A stretch of 64,000 nt of DNA from Bemisia tabaci (lineage: Eukaryota > Arthropoda > Insecta > Hemiptera > Aleyrodidae): the NCBI RefSeq assembly GCF_918797505.1, contig NC_092797.1:48644157-48708156 (forward strand). Reading direction: 5' to 3'. A program made the position numbers and the translations under genes. How positions within the stretch are numbered: position 1 is the stretch's first letter; each line of letters opens with the position of its first letter. Below the pieces are notes generated by a model. That model saw nothing but the letters and a program-made list of their open reading frames with translations, was not told the origin of the DNA and did no database searches. Positions 36,301 through 51,300 of this stretch are shown here, one piece after another.

Positions 36301-39300
36301 CGGCAGGGTTCGAGAAGAGGATCCACTCACAGTTGAACGAGTCCCTTAAAAAACGAATGAACCCTGAGTCCAATTAGAATGCTTTCGCTGTGGGGCTCAT
36401 CTCGAAATTAACGTGTTCCCTTTCAAACTCAACTCGTTCTGCGTGTCGACTTCAGCGCTTCCTCTGCGAGAGCGGAACTGGACGATGAAGCGAGCGGCGA
36501 GCGGGCGCGCATGGCCACAGCCTGATTAACATCCTCTCATAAAGGAGCCATCACCATGCATACTATCACTACAACTGCCCTCACTTTTAAATTAAGCCCC
36601 ACACTGTGCATCGTTGCGTGGTTCTCAAGACTCGAGAGCAATCCGAGTTCCCAATGAGTCATCTATCATCAGCACCCGCACCAGAGCTGGAGATGATCCC
36701 TTGTACATGCCGGTGCTAGCACCTACTTCCGCTCGAAGCTGAAGTGGATTGGAACCTGGTTTATAGAGCGGTATCAGGAAAAGTTCAGATTTGAATTCAT
36801 TAAAAGGAACTTGCGTTGGGTGTTAACTGCAAAAGTGCACTGACAAAAATATTTGTGTTCTTGTGTTACTTTTGGTTAATAATGGAGGTGAAACACCAGC
36901 CAACATAAATTTTGTGTTGATTTTGGTGCAGTTTGCGGTGAATTTAGCGCAGAAAACAATGGAGAGATTGGGAGAATGCATTCCTCCGATTGCGACGTTG
37001 GTATTTATCACTCGTTTTTTATTAAATTTCTTCAAGAAAACTAGTTGGTATTTTCTCTTGAAATTGTCAACCGAAGGCTAGGGTTACTTTGTGCTTTACT
37101 TCCAGTAGTAACCAAAATCTTGTGTTGAACTTTTTCTCTGTGTATTCGGAGTGTTTGAAAAACAACTCAAATATTTTTTTTAAAAAAAAGAAAATTAAAT
37201 GTTCTCTCAAGAGGAATTCCTACTATAACAGCAGATAACACCAAGTTCCTTGCAAAATTTCATGTAGAAGCAGAATTGTACTTCGTTGAGCGGAAAGGAG
37301 CCAAGGCACATCAGTTATTTCCAAAATTAACCGGGCACTTTAATTTTTTACGAGAGAATGTTTTTGGGGATTCCTTTGAAAATTTTTAGGGATTTGCTTC
37401 GTACTGTGCAGAAAGTTCACTAAAATTTTCACGAAAATCCGTACAAACGCACAATCATATAAAAAATGAAATTTCCTAATTATCAGGCACTAGCTGATGT
37501 GGCTTGGTTCCTTTCTGTTTGACATTATCCAATCAAAAATCCTCGGATTGAATCCCTGAGTCCCTCGATCCTCGATACCTGAATCCCTTAATGAACTGAG
37601 AATCCCAGATTCACGTCTTAACTTTCGATTTAAAATACCAACTGCAACATCGGTGTTCTTGTGAACCTCACTTTTTTAATACAAGAGTATACGAGCGTGC
37701 CGCTGAGAATTCGCCGGTAAAATACCACGTGATTCAAACGCGTGCGAAAAATGCGAGCCACGCGACACGGGTGGTGCATGCGACAGAAGCGACCTGACAG
37801 CGTGAAAGCGAGCGAAAACCATGAGATGCAAATTGGACGCACTCAACTCAAAAGGAACCATCTCCGTTGTGACATGAGCCGTGTCGTACATGTATTCTTA
37901 CCGGACCTACGGCCCAATTTACGATGGAGATGGTTGCCTCTGATTTGAATTGATGCGCGACGCTGGATACTCGGACAGAAAGAAAGTCGATGCAAATGTG
38001 AGTTGCTCTAGCGCGACATGCATTTCGAGTTCGACTTGACCGCGGGATCTGCGAAAACGACATGCTAGGCTTGTTACGTAAATACCGAGTGAACCCGTTC
38101 TTCGGCACTTCGTTCATCGCGCGAAATATTGCTAATTAAATTGCACCTTGGATGACTCTCTTATCAGGTAGCGTGTGTTGGTCTGTATTGTCATCAAATT
38201 ATGGGAAATTGGAAAAACGCCATGGAGGGCATTGACGTACGCACAATGGTATACAAGTTGCACCAAGGTGGTGCACAAGGTGGCGGACATTCTGCAGAGA
38301 TAAAAAAAATCCCAAATCTACTAATTACGTACTAATAATTAGCATAACGTTTTTTTCAATGAATACTGGAAAAAAAGTCACTTGGATCCAGAGTCCAGAT
38401 TCTTAGATTGGAAAAGAAAAAATATTCATGATTCAATTGGATTTTTGCTTGAATTGAGAGCCAAGTCTCTTACTTAAAGCGGATTTCCTTTTGATTCGAG
38501 CAAAAGTTCAAGTGAATCGAGAGTATTTTTTCATGTCAAATTTTTTAAGAGTCTGGAATCTGGATCCGAGAGACCTTTCTCTCCAGTTAAAATCCAATAC
38601 GCATCTATTCAGATCACGTGTATACCATTATTTTTATACTTATAGAGCCTTTTAACGGAAATTTTAATCACCTACAGCATTTTTGTGATACTGACCAATA
38701 TACGAAGAGAGAACAATTCACCAATATTAACGCTTTTATTACAATAAGCACTTATTGATAGCCAAATCGAAAAGGCAACGCCGGTTAAGTATGCAATAAG
38801 CGCAACACAAATGGCAGAATCTTTTCTCCTCCCACTATTGCGACACTCAGAGCGCGACTGACCACGGATGCCGATCAGAATGACCAACATATTGTTAGAC
38901 TCAATCATAGAGTTTATGAGATAATCTGTCAACAATATGTCGTCGGGGGTTGATTATTCAGTGCGCCGATGGAGGTTGAACTTCGGACCAACTGCAAGCG
39001 AGACCTATAGGTCAATATCCTTCCTACAAGAGTCTTGGTAGATGCTCAAATGATCAGTGTTTGTCTTCGTCGAAAGGATTCTTGGCTCCTTTCAGAAACG
39101 ACATACCTACTATGAATTTCCCGATTCAGGTGGGTGTCTCTAGTATGAGCCAATGCACGGAGGTTTATTTTTGATGAACGCTATCCAAATGGCACATGAC
39201 AATACAGCGCAAATGCTGGCCTTGCCAAGCCCCCTACACACCTTTCAGAGGAAGGCATTCGCGCGCAATACTTCGCTGTTGCACATCGCGAAATGAGCTT

Positions 39301-42300
39301 TCAATTTTGTTATGCAAATTCATCCGTGGGCGAGTTTCTCCAAGCACGTGCCGCGTGTAAAAGTCTTCTCGCTGTCGACGAACTAAGGATCCTCAGCATG
39401 CATTTTCAAGAATACGCATTTTGGTTGTGATCCCGAGATTCTACGAAAATCGCATACAATTTTCATTAGTTTCAGCAAACTTGAAATGTCTTATCTCCGG
39501 CATTAGAAACGTTTCGGTTGAATCCATAACAACCTTATTATGTATCTCATTTGTTGACAAGCGTTCACTCATTGGCTCATTTCGTCGCTCCTCTGACGTA
39601 AGGGCGTATCTCTAATTTACACATGAGCCCTAGGGAGTATGGAGTAATAGGGAGAGCAGGGCTCACGTAGAGATCGAGATACACCCTAATGTCAGAATAG
39701 TGACGATTTGAATGGCTTGTATTCCGGAGTGGTCAAAATATTTACGCTGGGACTTACTCGGAAACGGAATGGATTTTTTTGGGGACGTTCTCTTAAAATT
39801 TTAGCCCCAAAGTTACAGAAAGTTGGGGGGGGGGGGGGTCGGGGGGTGTCTCAGGCCATTGAGATCCTGTTGAACAAGAGAAAATCGTAGCATCATCTAA
39901 TCATGGTGACAAGTTCTCTTTGATTCCAAAATTTCCGAACTGACGGGGTTTTTCGAGCATGAAAATTTTGGATATTTCAATGTTTTTTGCATGATTTTTT
40001 TTTCTTGATGGATGCGATTATAGTTACAGTATTTGCTACTATATAGTCTGTTGGTTGGTCATTACAATACGCATATCCCTGCTGCTCAACCATACTTTTT
40101 TTTTCAAAGTGATGGTGCTCAGGACACTTCAAATTTGCGTTCTCGTGTGTCTTCGTCCGGATGACCAGCGAAAATCCACCAGAAAACGACCCCTCTCTCC
40201 TTTCACTAGTCCACGTCGCAACTCAGGGTAACGAGCACGTATGCCCAGTGCCCAGCGAGGCGCGGACGGTCGTCCGAAACTTTCCACGACTAGAACTAAT
40301 TTATGGATTCGGAGACCTGCACATCATCAACCATGACCGACTCGGAATCGAAAATCTGCCATTTTTCCGCCACTCCCGCCTCACACTTTCTCGGTTGAAC
40401 CGCCACAAAACCACCTAACTGCAAACCCATGCCAGCTCCTCGAAAGCACAGGGTCATACGGACGGCAGGTCTCATTTCGAACCGCGGATACGCCCTTACG
40501 TCGGCGGCGCGATTAATTAGAATAAAAAGCAAAGCCGGGGAATCGTATTCGCATCGCGAGAAGCGCGAGATTTGCGGCAATAAAAATAATTGGCACCTGC
40601 TCAGATCTCCGCCAGACGCACTTGCATTAACCGCGTTGCCAAATAGTTCAATGATATACGTAATATCGGTCGTGATGAGTAGTAAAAATAATCGAATTTT
40701 TGATGGAAGGCAACGTTGCGAGGCAACGTTGATTTCTCCGCGGGGTGCGGCTGGATCTGCGAAGTATTGATGCATTCAAAGTTGCACTTGGCGTTGCGAT
40801 TGCTTTCACTCAAATATAAAATGGACTGCATTTTGCAATTTGGAACTATAAATTCTGGCTGAACTGGAAAAACACTTATGTGCACAGGGATACTAATGGC
40901 ACGTGCGTCGTTTTTAAACCGGGCTAGAATTTATAGTTCCAAATTGCAAAATGTAGTCCAAATGTGCCTTGGATTGAATGGAACGTGCAAACTTCGAATT
41001 TTATTTTATTTTGAGGATTGGCGTAGGAAGTAGCAGATTTGCTTCTGAGCGTTAATGAACATACTACGAAATTTGTGAGAGGTTCATAAATTAAATTGGT
41101 TCGCATGCAATCAAATACAGACTGAAGCACCAGAAATAGTTGGCAAATAGTCCAGATGCGGAAGTGCGGAAGCAAGAGGCATAATAACCTCTCGACTTTG
41201 GCAAGCATAGGTGCAGTTGCCGGCCAAAGAGCCTTTGCCCTTAGGGCCTTGGACGTTGAGGTGGACATATGAATACGACCAGTATTTTTACTTAAAATTG
41301 GTTTCACGAAAACCAAATGAACATCACTTCAATCAAAGCAGAGAAATTAGGATTTGCAAATTATTGTTTGATAGTATCTATAAATTGGTTATGGAGCGTG
41401 TATATCAGTGTGATCGTCCGCTATAAAAAGGACCTTGATATGGAAAAAACTCAAAGTTGAGTTGATAGCGCCGTCACTTTGAAATTCAATTGAAGAAAAT
41501 TTTGGTATCAGATACCACCAAAATTATTCAATCGAAAACTTAAATTCCAATTCTTTTCTTTTTTTTGACAAACTTATCGAAGATGACTTTCCTAAAAAAT
41601 TCACCTTCGTAAAGTAAGTCAATAAAGTCTCATCTTCACAGGTCACAAATTAGGAATGTTTCTTCGCGAGAACTCGCCCCATTTAAAGCACTTGACGCAG
41701 TTGTCCAAGGCGCAAACAGATGCGCTAAACGCAACAGCCAGTCAGCATGACTGGGCCATTGGGATGAATTCTAAGGTTTCGCTTGAACTGAACTCGATTC
41801 GCTACATGACCAATCGACTTCAATGGTCGCTCCGTTTGAGTCAATGGTCTTAAGTTCTCTCCGACTAGTGCAAAATTATCTAATTATATTTCACATGATT
41901 CGCGGAGAACTCCTACAACTGTAGGCAAAACATCTCCGGGAGATTTTTAACACTTTACTTTGTCACACTTTCCGTGCGATTCGTTTGTTCGCTGTGTTGA
42001 GTCGCGTTGCTGTCCATCCTACACGGCGTGTATGAATGTAAATTTCAGAAAACGGGATCACACTTTACAACATTTTGAGCTTCTTTCTCACGCCTATATT
42101 CTTTTTTTTATCATTTTTCTAAAGATCTAACGATGAGCGATAAACTCCTTCAAAATTATGAAGTCTCTGTGGACTGACAGGGCAAGGCACAAAATAACTT
42201 CAGCCTTCAATTCATTGGCTATGCAATTTGGACGACACTAATGTCAAAATAATTGTATCGTGCTCTACCTAGGTCTCAACACGACAGTTTTATTACAGAT

Positions 42301-45300
42301 TCGTACTTCGTGATTGCACTAAAGTGAATGATATAAATGAGCTCTCCTGTAATGATACATCATTCATATTCTAGTTCACGCGAACATGCAAGATCCGTGT
42401 GAAACTTTTGGAGTAAGAAATCCGAGCAAATTATGTAAAGTCCTTGACTTCTGGGTTTGCGTGACGGTGCTTGGTAAGTGAGTTACGAGGAAGAACGTAA
42501 AATGGAAAAACTACGTTACATAAGGATCTCTATACACTTTTTTAACTGTTGGTTTTTTCTATGGAGAGGCGGAATTTTTGAAAAACTTACTGAGTCAAAG
42601 AATTGATTCCTGCTTTTTTCAGGGCATGGAGAACAATTTATTGAAATTTAGACACATTGTTCTATACGGAACCAATATTTCTGGCTCATCCAAAGAATCA
42701 CATATCGCCGCCCCTCTGACGTAAGGCCGCATCTCAATTTCCACGTGAGGCCTGTCCTCCTCATAGTTCCATGTTTTTCAGGGCTCATGTGATAATAGAG
42801 ATACGCTCTTACGCCAGAGGAGCGACGATATCTACATAGGGAAAGTATTGGCACGTATAAGTTTCATTCTTAAAATGAACCAGAAACGGCTTGACATTGA
42901 AAAACGTAGTTAATTTTTTCTTCGTATAAACAGACTTACAGACAGGAAAGCATAAGAAATAAAAAGGAGGAGAAAAGGGAGTCTTAAGATTCCTATCGAC
43001 GAGAGAAAGACTTTCGAGTCATTACTTGGGCGCTCGTCGGAGCAGAAACAAGTGGATGATTTACGATTCGCGAATATAAACGAAGGATACTCACGAGAAG
43101 AGGCAGTAGCAATTTAGCGGGCCCGGTACCTCACACTTGCAGCAACTGATCTCGTGTTTACGAGGAGAAACCACTACTCCCGCACTTCGCCCCCTCCCCC
43201 TCTCGTCCAAGCACAATGCCCCAAAAACTCGATCACCCGAAACAGAAAAGAATATTCGCGCTCATGTCTACGCTACAGTGCTGCGCAACTTGCGCTCTTC
43301 ATATTTAGATGGTGCAAGACTACTATAGATTTCAAATATTTTGATTGGTATGGATCTCGATACCGATCTCATCACGAAAATAACTCATCACGCAGAAAAA
43401 AACCCCTCGGTTTTACGAGCCGATTACTTCGGAGGGCGCTTTTCTGTTTAGATTTAGCTGACAGAAATGAGCTTTGGCTCGGTGAAGCGAAAGCTCAGTT
43501 CAACGAACTGAAGTCTCAGTTCTCCAAACCACAGAACTTTGGTCGATATGGAACACATGAACCAAAATTTTTTGGTTCGTTGAACAGAAACTTTTATTTT
43601 TACAAAACATATGTGTACTTCGGTTAACCGAACTCTGGATCATTGCTATGAATTAAAACGGTCGGTACTTTCGATTGAGAGCTCAAAATATGTCCTCTTT
43701 ACTGAAAAACGCCTACTGAACTTTTCGGTTCGGACAACCGAGGTTTGCCTTCCTTGATGCATCACGGATTTTAAAATAATATTTTACAACAGTTGTTTGA
43801 TAAGTAAATAAAACTTTGCAAAACTGCGATGCAACTAAGCTCCTCTATTTCTCACCCCTCAGAAGTGCCTCCTGTCTACCTTAATGAGTGACCTCAAGAT
43901 ACTGTTGTCTTGGAAAAGTTCTCGTTCCGAAATTTTAAAACCGGTTTATAAGTTGTAGTCATAAAACGAAGAAAAAGTGAGTTTTCCGAGGGATCTGGAC
44001 CTACTGATTTGACAACGCAGTGCGTAAGAGAAAGGCGGGGCTTCGAAAACCCCTCGCCGTTGCAATGAAATTGCAAGTTAGTTTAAAGCAGCGCCCATAA
44101 AGAAACGGAATTTATCAAACATCCACTGTAACGAGCTCCAAACAATGGTCATAAACAAAGTGGAGAAGAGAGGTGCCTTCAGAAGGTCCTCAGGAGTCCA
44201 CAAAAGTAACGTATGTGCTAAAATAAATAAATAATACCTCACATTAAGAGGCAAAATCCGAGCTACACTGGACAAGGAAAAACTTTCTCTTTTTTATGTC
44301 TGTATTATGTTGTGCATAAAGAATTGAGTGAATGTTGAGGAGTAATAGAGGACTTTTCACTGATATTTTAGCAAACTACAACGAATATAAAGATGAATGC
44401 ATTTTGCCAAAATGTTAGTTTTGAGTCCAAGTTTTAGCAAAGTAAAAACAACAAAAAAACTGTAAAATACTTTCCTCTCTCTCATCAAATCAAAAAGAAG
44501 TGCATAATCATTCAATTTTATCCGGAAAACGTATTATGGAGAGACTCTGAATGCCAATCTCATATGAGATCAAAATATCACATTTCGATCAGTCAATTTC
44601 GTTTTTTCACGTATATAAGTTGAAGTTTTTCAGTATCCATCAGCTATAATATCACTATCCCTACAGTTTTTATGAAATTATTAATTTTTTGCTGAAAATT
44701 TGGAGCGAAACTAGGATTTCAGGATAGTAAGTTCATGTACATGCTAGATTAACGTAAGCAATTCCTTACCGGCTGATTCCATTGTTAGAAAAGATACAAA
44801 TAATTTGCTTGGTAGAATTTAGTCGACTAGAGAACGTTGTGTCGTCACATTACAGTCCTTTTAAGCGATAACCTAAAAAACTGTATACTAATCACGAGTA
44901 ATCGAGGCATAATTTTACCGAGACCCTCTTAGGAATACCTAAAAGACATATCACACACTATAGTGGGCAAGCTGCCACACAACAACGATATATTTTACCG
45001 AAACTTTAAAGTGCACAAATCTGTCACATTCGCACCCCGCTACGTGACATGGCTTATCAGTCTTCAACAAGAACTTCGTAACTTCACAAAAAGTTACAAC
45101 TAAATTCCAAACACAGGGTGAAAGGACTTGCAGGCTTAAAAGCTCGATGCACTGCAATATAAACCGGTCGTTGTTAAAAATTTACCAACTCGACGGACTG
45201 ACACAAACGGACGACGAAAGCTCTAGGCTCCCAGCTCGGCGCAATTTGACGGATTTGGGCCGCTTGGGCGACCCACCACGCCTCTGCGTTTCAGGCCGCT

Positions 45301-48300
45301 AGTCCTTGATGCACACAAAAGAATACAGATTTGGTGTTGTAGTCGAAAGTCGCCGCAATTAACGGTAGAAAAAGATAGGCAAATCCACGGCCTACGCCAA
45401 TCGTATCACGCACCACAGCGCTGCCCGATCGTCACCCTCATTTTCAGCTCGAATTCGGGGTTTTGAGGTCATTTTCGACCCAACTGGCGACAAAGCCAGG
45501 TGCGTCATGACCTGTACACGAAAATTTACTTGTCGGTCATCGCTTCGCCTAACCAATTTCGTCCCACGTGTGGATGGAGTCGAGAGATGCTACCGATGAG
45601 ATTTTTTGCGGGATTGCAAATGAGCCAATTAAATTGGGCAATGATAAATTACAGGCGGCATAAAAAGGACCAACTTTTTGGGCTTTTTTCGAAACGACCT
45701 ACTTGCAGTTGATTTTCCTACGCAGACGAGGGTCTCTGTTCGCTGATAAGGAGTTTCAATATGGGATTTCAAACATCCATGGATCCATTCATTATATTGG
45801 ATTCATTCATCGTGGGACTTACATTCGCCGCCACTCACTGTGTTCTTGTGCGAGAAAAGAAAAAGCGCCTGCATTTCCGAGCATATACAATATAGACAAC
45901 CACTGAGTATGAATAGTTGTATCCCTATCCATTAATGCTTGAAATTCTAGGTTCCAAACCTATTCAGTGAACTATTCGTGTTCAATGGTTGTCCGTGTTG
46001 CATATACAAAAAAATGAAGGCACTTTGTTTCTTCTCGACTATGGAAATTCAAAACTTGGTAAACTCCATCAAATGGTGCTAAAATCGAGCAACTATTAAA
46101 TCTTTAAAGGAAATCCAGTGGTATGAGAGCTTATGTTATACATGACCGAAATTTAGAGGTAATGTTTTGATGAAAATTCTATCTGGCGGAAGCATTCAAT
46201 TTTTCTTTTTCAGTGAGAAAGATCATATCTACCACGCAAAATTCACAGCAATAATCTTAGGAGCACTTGAAGGGCAATAACCAGGTTTTGAACTTACACT
46301 CGCCGCCATTCACTGTGTTCTTGTGTGAGAAAAGAAAAAGCGCCTGCATTTCCGAGCGTATGCGATACAGACAACCACTGAGTATGTATAGTTGTATCCC
46401 TAACCACGAATGCTAGAAGTTCTGGGATAAAAACCCTGATTAACGAATAAGCTTGACATTTTTTTAGCTGCAGGTTATCTAACACCTAGACGGCCTAAAA
46501 GGTCTATCTGATATTTTAAATCCTATCAAAACCTTCTGCTGACTTTTTAAATGAAAGCAAGAAGATCACGGACTGTATATTGGACGGATCGGACTAGTTT
46601 GAAGGCCAGAAATTTTAACCACAAGTGACAACTGAACAAGTGCAGTCTATATATAGATACCCGGATGGAAGTCTTGGAGACAGACAGGAGCGTGCGGTTC
46701 GTGCTTAACGAGATTAGCATAATTTTAGCCTCTCGGCTTGAGAAACACAATAGCGAAAGCGACGCCTCGAAGTCTCCAGATTTTTTCGTCTGGATGAACA
46801 TCCGAGAGTCTGGGCCGAAGTTGGACTTTAATAAGCTCTTCTGAGGATAGTGCGTATATAGTTGCTAACAAAGAGAGATCAAAGATTCCCTGATTTTTCT
46901 CTAACATCTCGGCACACTCCTTGATCCTCTCTGAACCTCTGAAACGACAAAATTCCAGAATTTCCTGACGGCTTGAACAAGGCGTGGAAGGAGAAAGTTT
47001 GAATGGCAAATTTCAGAATGAAAGTTTCTTATTTTTGATAGTTAATACACAGGCAACAAAAAACTGACAAAGGCAAAAGTTTTGGAGAATTTGGGCAGTA
47101 CTTAATGTGATATATTCTCGTAATTTGCTCAAATGCTCACATCGTTCCCTGCGTGATATGTAGTGAAAAAATATGTTACATAAGACTTCGTCTACCTCGT
47201 ATGCCTTCACCTGAAGACCCCCTGACCTATTATGCAAAAGTATGCATTTTTACATATATATCGGTAATGCCGATTTCTTTCGAAAACAAGTTTCTAAACA
47301 TTTAAAAAAAAAGAGTAAGTCACAAGTTCTGATACTTCTAAGTCTTAGCAGAGTCTTTTTTGGAGAAAGTATTCCCTTGGCTGCAAATGCGAATAAGATG
47401 TGCTCCATTACACCCACTCCCAGAAACTGGGATTTTGAGAGAGGCAAACTCTTGGAGAAAAGTTGAGTTTACAGAGGTTAAGATGCTATTCGCCAGGAAT
47501 AAAATCCTTTTTGTGCTAAACAACGATGTCCACACTTGTATTGGAGCCAAGCATAAACAAAACGTCCCTACAGCCACGGTGCGTTGGCAGTTTGGTTGTG
47601 ACCTCGCTCCTGAGCCTGGACATGTTACATAACAGCACAGAAAATACTACTAAAGCGCCATATAGTATACACGAATCAAAATATTATCACAAGTATTCAC
47701 GGTAAATCGCGATTAGTTTGGCTCAAGCTTTGATTCTGCGAACTTTGGAACTGATTGGACGCTGAAAACAAGGTGCTAAATTCACTCTGACTCTTCAAAA
47801 ATAATAGCTTTAACATTGTTTTAAACTTTTCCATCACAGATAATTTCGGTAGCTATAATTACGCGTTTCTGCACGTAATTCCTCCATTTCACACACAAAT
47901 TCAACCAAATTTCTTTTAAAAAAATGGGATATTAAAGTTAAAATTACCTCGTTCTTCGATAGTAACCATTTTCGGATGCATCTTGAAAGATTAGTTTCGG
48001 GTTAAGTCACTGGTATTAATTAGTTGAATGCACTTTGTTGTGAATGTGGGTGATTTTGTATGCAGTAATAGACACTTATTTACATTTTAGTGCGGGTGAA
48101 TCATATAAAAGGGTTGTAAGAGGCACTGAATTCACGCAAACTTCAAACTTGGTGACATAATAATGTTGGTTAGAAGGCAGGCAAGTTTAAGACAAAACTT
48201 TGATTAATGATTAATCCAATGCGTTAGTTTGAAAAACCAAATCAGAAAACACTCGAACGGAACTATTTTTATGGGTTTCCAAGATGATTCACCTCGTCTG

Positions 48301-51300
48301 TAGATGGCACTTCCTTCGCGATGGTCACTTCCCGAGAGAGGGCACTCTTCGACGCGAAAAAAAGTCCACTTTTCCCGGCGCGAGTTCAGGTTGAAAAAAC
48401 TTGTTGGTGTGAGGCTTCCGATGGTGGACTGCCTTGACGGCCGGACACGCGTTATTTCAACACGACCGCGTTATGTAAGAAAATTTGGGGAGTTCGCCGA
48501 ATATTATTAGCATAACTCTTTTTTCAAAAATACGCGTATATACGAGAAAGCCAACGCAGAACTTGGTAAAATAAAAATTGAAACTAAACAGTCCGGTCCA
48601 GGGAAAGATGTAAAAATTTTAGAATTAGAATTAAAAGGTTCTGGACTTGGTAGTCGAACTTTCTCCTTTAATCACTACTAGAAAAACATTTAAAATTGCG
48701 AAAATTCGGTTTTGGAAAAAATTGCAAACGACGGAACGGAATGCTTCTTGGGCAACGACTTTAAAAGCCGGAGAATCTTCAGACTTTAAATTTTCAATTT
48801 CAGACTTTGAATTTAAATTAAAAACGGAAATGAATCACATCAAAACAAATGAACCGGCCAAAATACACCAGATTTGATAAAAATCATCGGAAATTTCGAT
48901 ACAATTATGATAATCTGCACCAGAAAGGTTATCACATCCAATGTATGTTCCGAACATAAACAGCTGTACCGAAAAAATCACACAAATAACTGGATAAAAC
49001 TTATTGACTGTTGCTGAAATTCATGGACGCTTTCAGTGCTGAAAATCCGTATGAAACGCGCAAACCGTGAAGGCACAAACTTGCAACGAAACAAAACCCT
49101 TTAAGAGAAGATTCAACTGTTCGACGAGAGGCGGAAACAGTTGGCGACGCTAAGACTAAAAAATGACTGAAATTGGCTGAAATTCAGCGGACGGATCACG
49201 TGCGGGATGGCCGGCCGCGATTGGCGACGATTTTTTTTCTTGGGCGCTCAACTTCCGACGGGCGCTAACTATCGGATTTGCCGCGCTGCAAATTGAACGC
49301 GGTGCCAGTTGGCGGCTGGCGCTGCATCCGCAGGAGGGGGTCGCAACCTGCGACGCGAGTGACACCTGGCGGTGAAACCGCGAACCGCGAATCGCGGGGG
49401 GGGGGGGGGGAGTGGGGTCGGCTACCTACGGCCGGTCGGAGGCTCGACTGTTTTTAAATCGGGCTGCCTTGACCTACACCCACGAATCGACTCGTCCACC
49501 AACAGAGCGTGGTTGCCGATGAAAAAAACACGAAAAAAGCAAAAACAAGTGGACAGAGTTAATTGAGATCGTTTGCGGAATTGGGGGGAGGGGATGGAGG
49601 ATGGGGGCCTGCCCCACCAGAAATCTATTTGGCCCTTAAAATGTGTGAGGGATTCCTAACGCTAGCGCGCGGCAGATAGTTATAAAAGTAACATTTTATA
49701 CGTTTATTTTCATCAATTTTGTAGAGGGAATACTTAAAATTGTCGAGGAATAATAAATTTCCAAATCGTGGATTGAGGGAATAAGGCAGGAAGTGAGGAG
49801 ATCTGGCAGGATCGCTATCAGTGGCGGTTGGGTGTCGCAGAGCGCACAGAAGCGCTATAGGAGCGACTTGTTAGTAGTAGTAATACTTAAAATTGGACGT
49901 CTTTATGCTAAAAAGGAACTATGTGCATAGGGTTTGCGTGAGATAGTTCCTTTTAGCATAAATATGTCCAATTATTGTTACTGACAATGAGACGATTCAA
50001 TTTTTCAAAAGGTAGGGATGTCAAATGGACCGCGTTTAGCAGAAAAGAACCAAACCACATCAGCTATTGCCAAATTTAATTGGGCAATTTAATTTTTTTA
50101 CATGAAAACGGTTGGGAAGATATTATGCAAATTTCAGTGAATATTCTGCATAGTACAAAGCAGATAACTTAACATCATCAAAGGAATCCGCACAAATGGT
50201 CTCTTGTAAAAAATTAAAATTGCCCAGTTAAAGGGAATAGCTTGTGGCTTGGTTCCTTTCTGCTAAATGCGGTCCAAATGTCCCTTCGGCGGACCCCTTG
50301 AATTCTTCAATGGAGCTGTGGGAGCCCCTTATACCCTTCTCAATGAAAAGCTCTTCTGTATTTTCCCTCCGAAGAAAAGTTCCTACTTCCCCTCATGATT
50401 GAAAATAAGACCAAAAGCATGGAGTATGGCAAAAACCAGGTCTTACATCTCATACCTTCATGAGGTCTAGGGTTTAAAAAGAAAACAAAAATCAAAAGCA
50501 ACTTTTTTATGCCACATTAGTTTTGCAGACAGGGTAAAAAACCCAAAACAACTTTACGTGTGGAAAAGAAAGTTTAGCGGGCTTTGAATTTTGATAGCAG
50601 AAAATAATTGGTCGGGATGAGATCTGGACTATCTTTAATGCATTACTGTTTCCTTTCCCTAAACTCTTCCAAAACGCACTTCACGTGATAGGAGTTATTA
50701 CAATTTTAAGGATGTGTTGCAAGAAATGAAAGATTGTGGAAAATATTATTTGGATTTTTTGAAGGGCAGAATTTTGTGTTACAACATTTTTTGGTAGCAT
50801 GATAGTAACTAGAAAAATTTTGTGAGGGGGCCAAGAACCCATTTATTCCTTACAGTGGTACACTGGTACTGAGTAGCTACATTCAATTAGAACTTTTCTA
50901 GGCCAAAAGAGACAGCCCCAGCCCCCCGGACCCTCTTATTTATGTCCATAGCTAATGGATGGAAAACGGTTGCAAAAACAAATTTGAGTTGAGGTTGGCA
51001 CAAAAGCACGGTGACGCAGCTAAAAAATTTGCACGGGGGCTTTAAGTCGAAAACTTTTACAAGGTGAGGAAGAAAGAAAAGAAATTCTGGAAACTATGAG
51101 CAATCAAATTTCTTACTGAGGGATAATTCAAAATACACGCGGGGAGGAGAATGTCCGTCCGCACTTTCTGAGCTCTCCAGGGAATTTTTGAAAGAACAGG
51201 ATTTTGAAACAATGAAATCTATTCTTGGCCCTCCCCATCACTTCCTGAGATGATCAATAAGAAATAGGTTAAGACTGACCACTGTGCTTCGATAGTTATT

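Noticed and set aside
40296..40775. 159-codon - strand open frame
   Set aside because: It runs through part of the CGTCGC MITE (AADVRAYPRF comes from the element), and the + strand is open as well.
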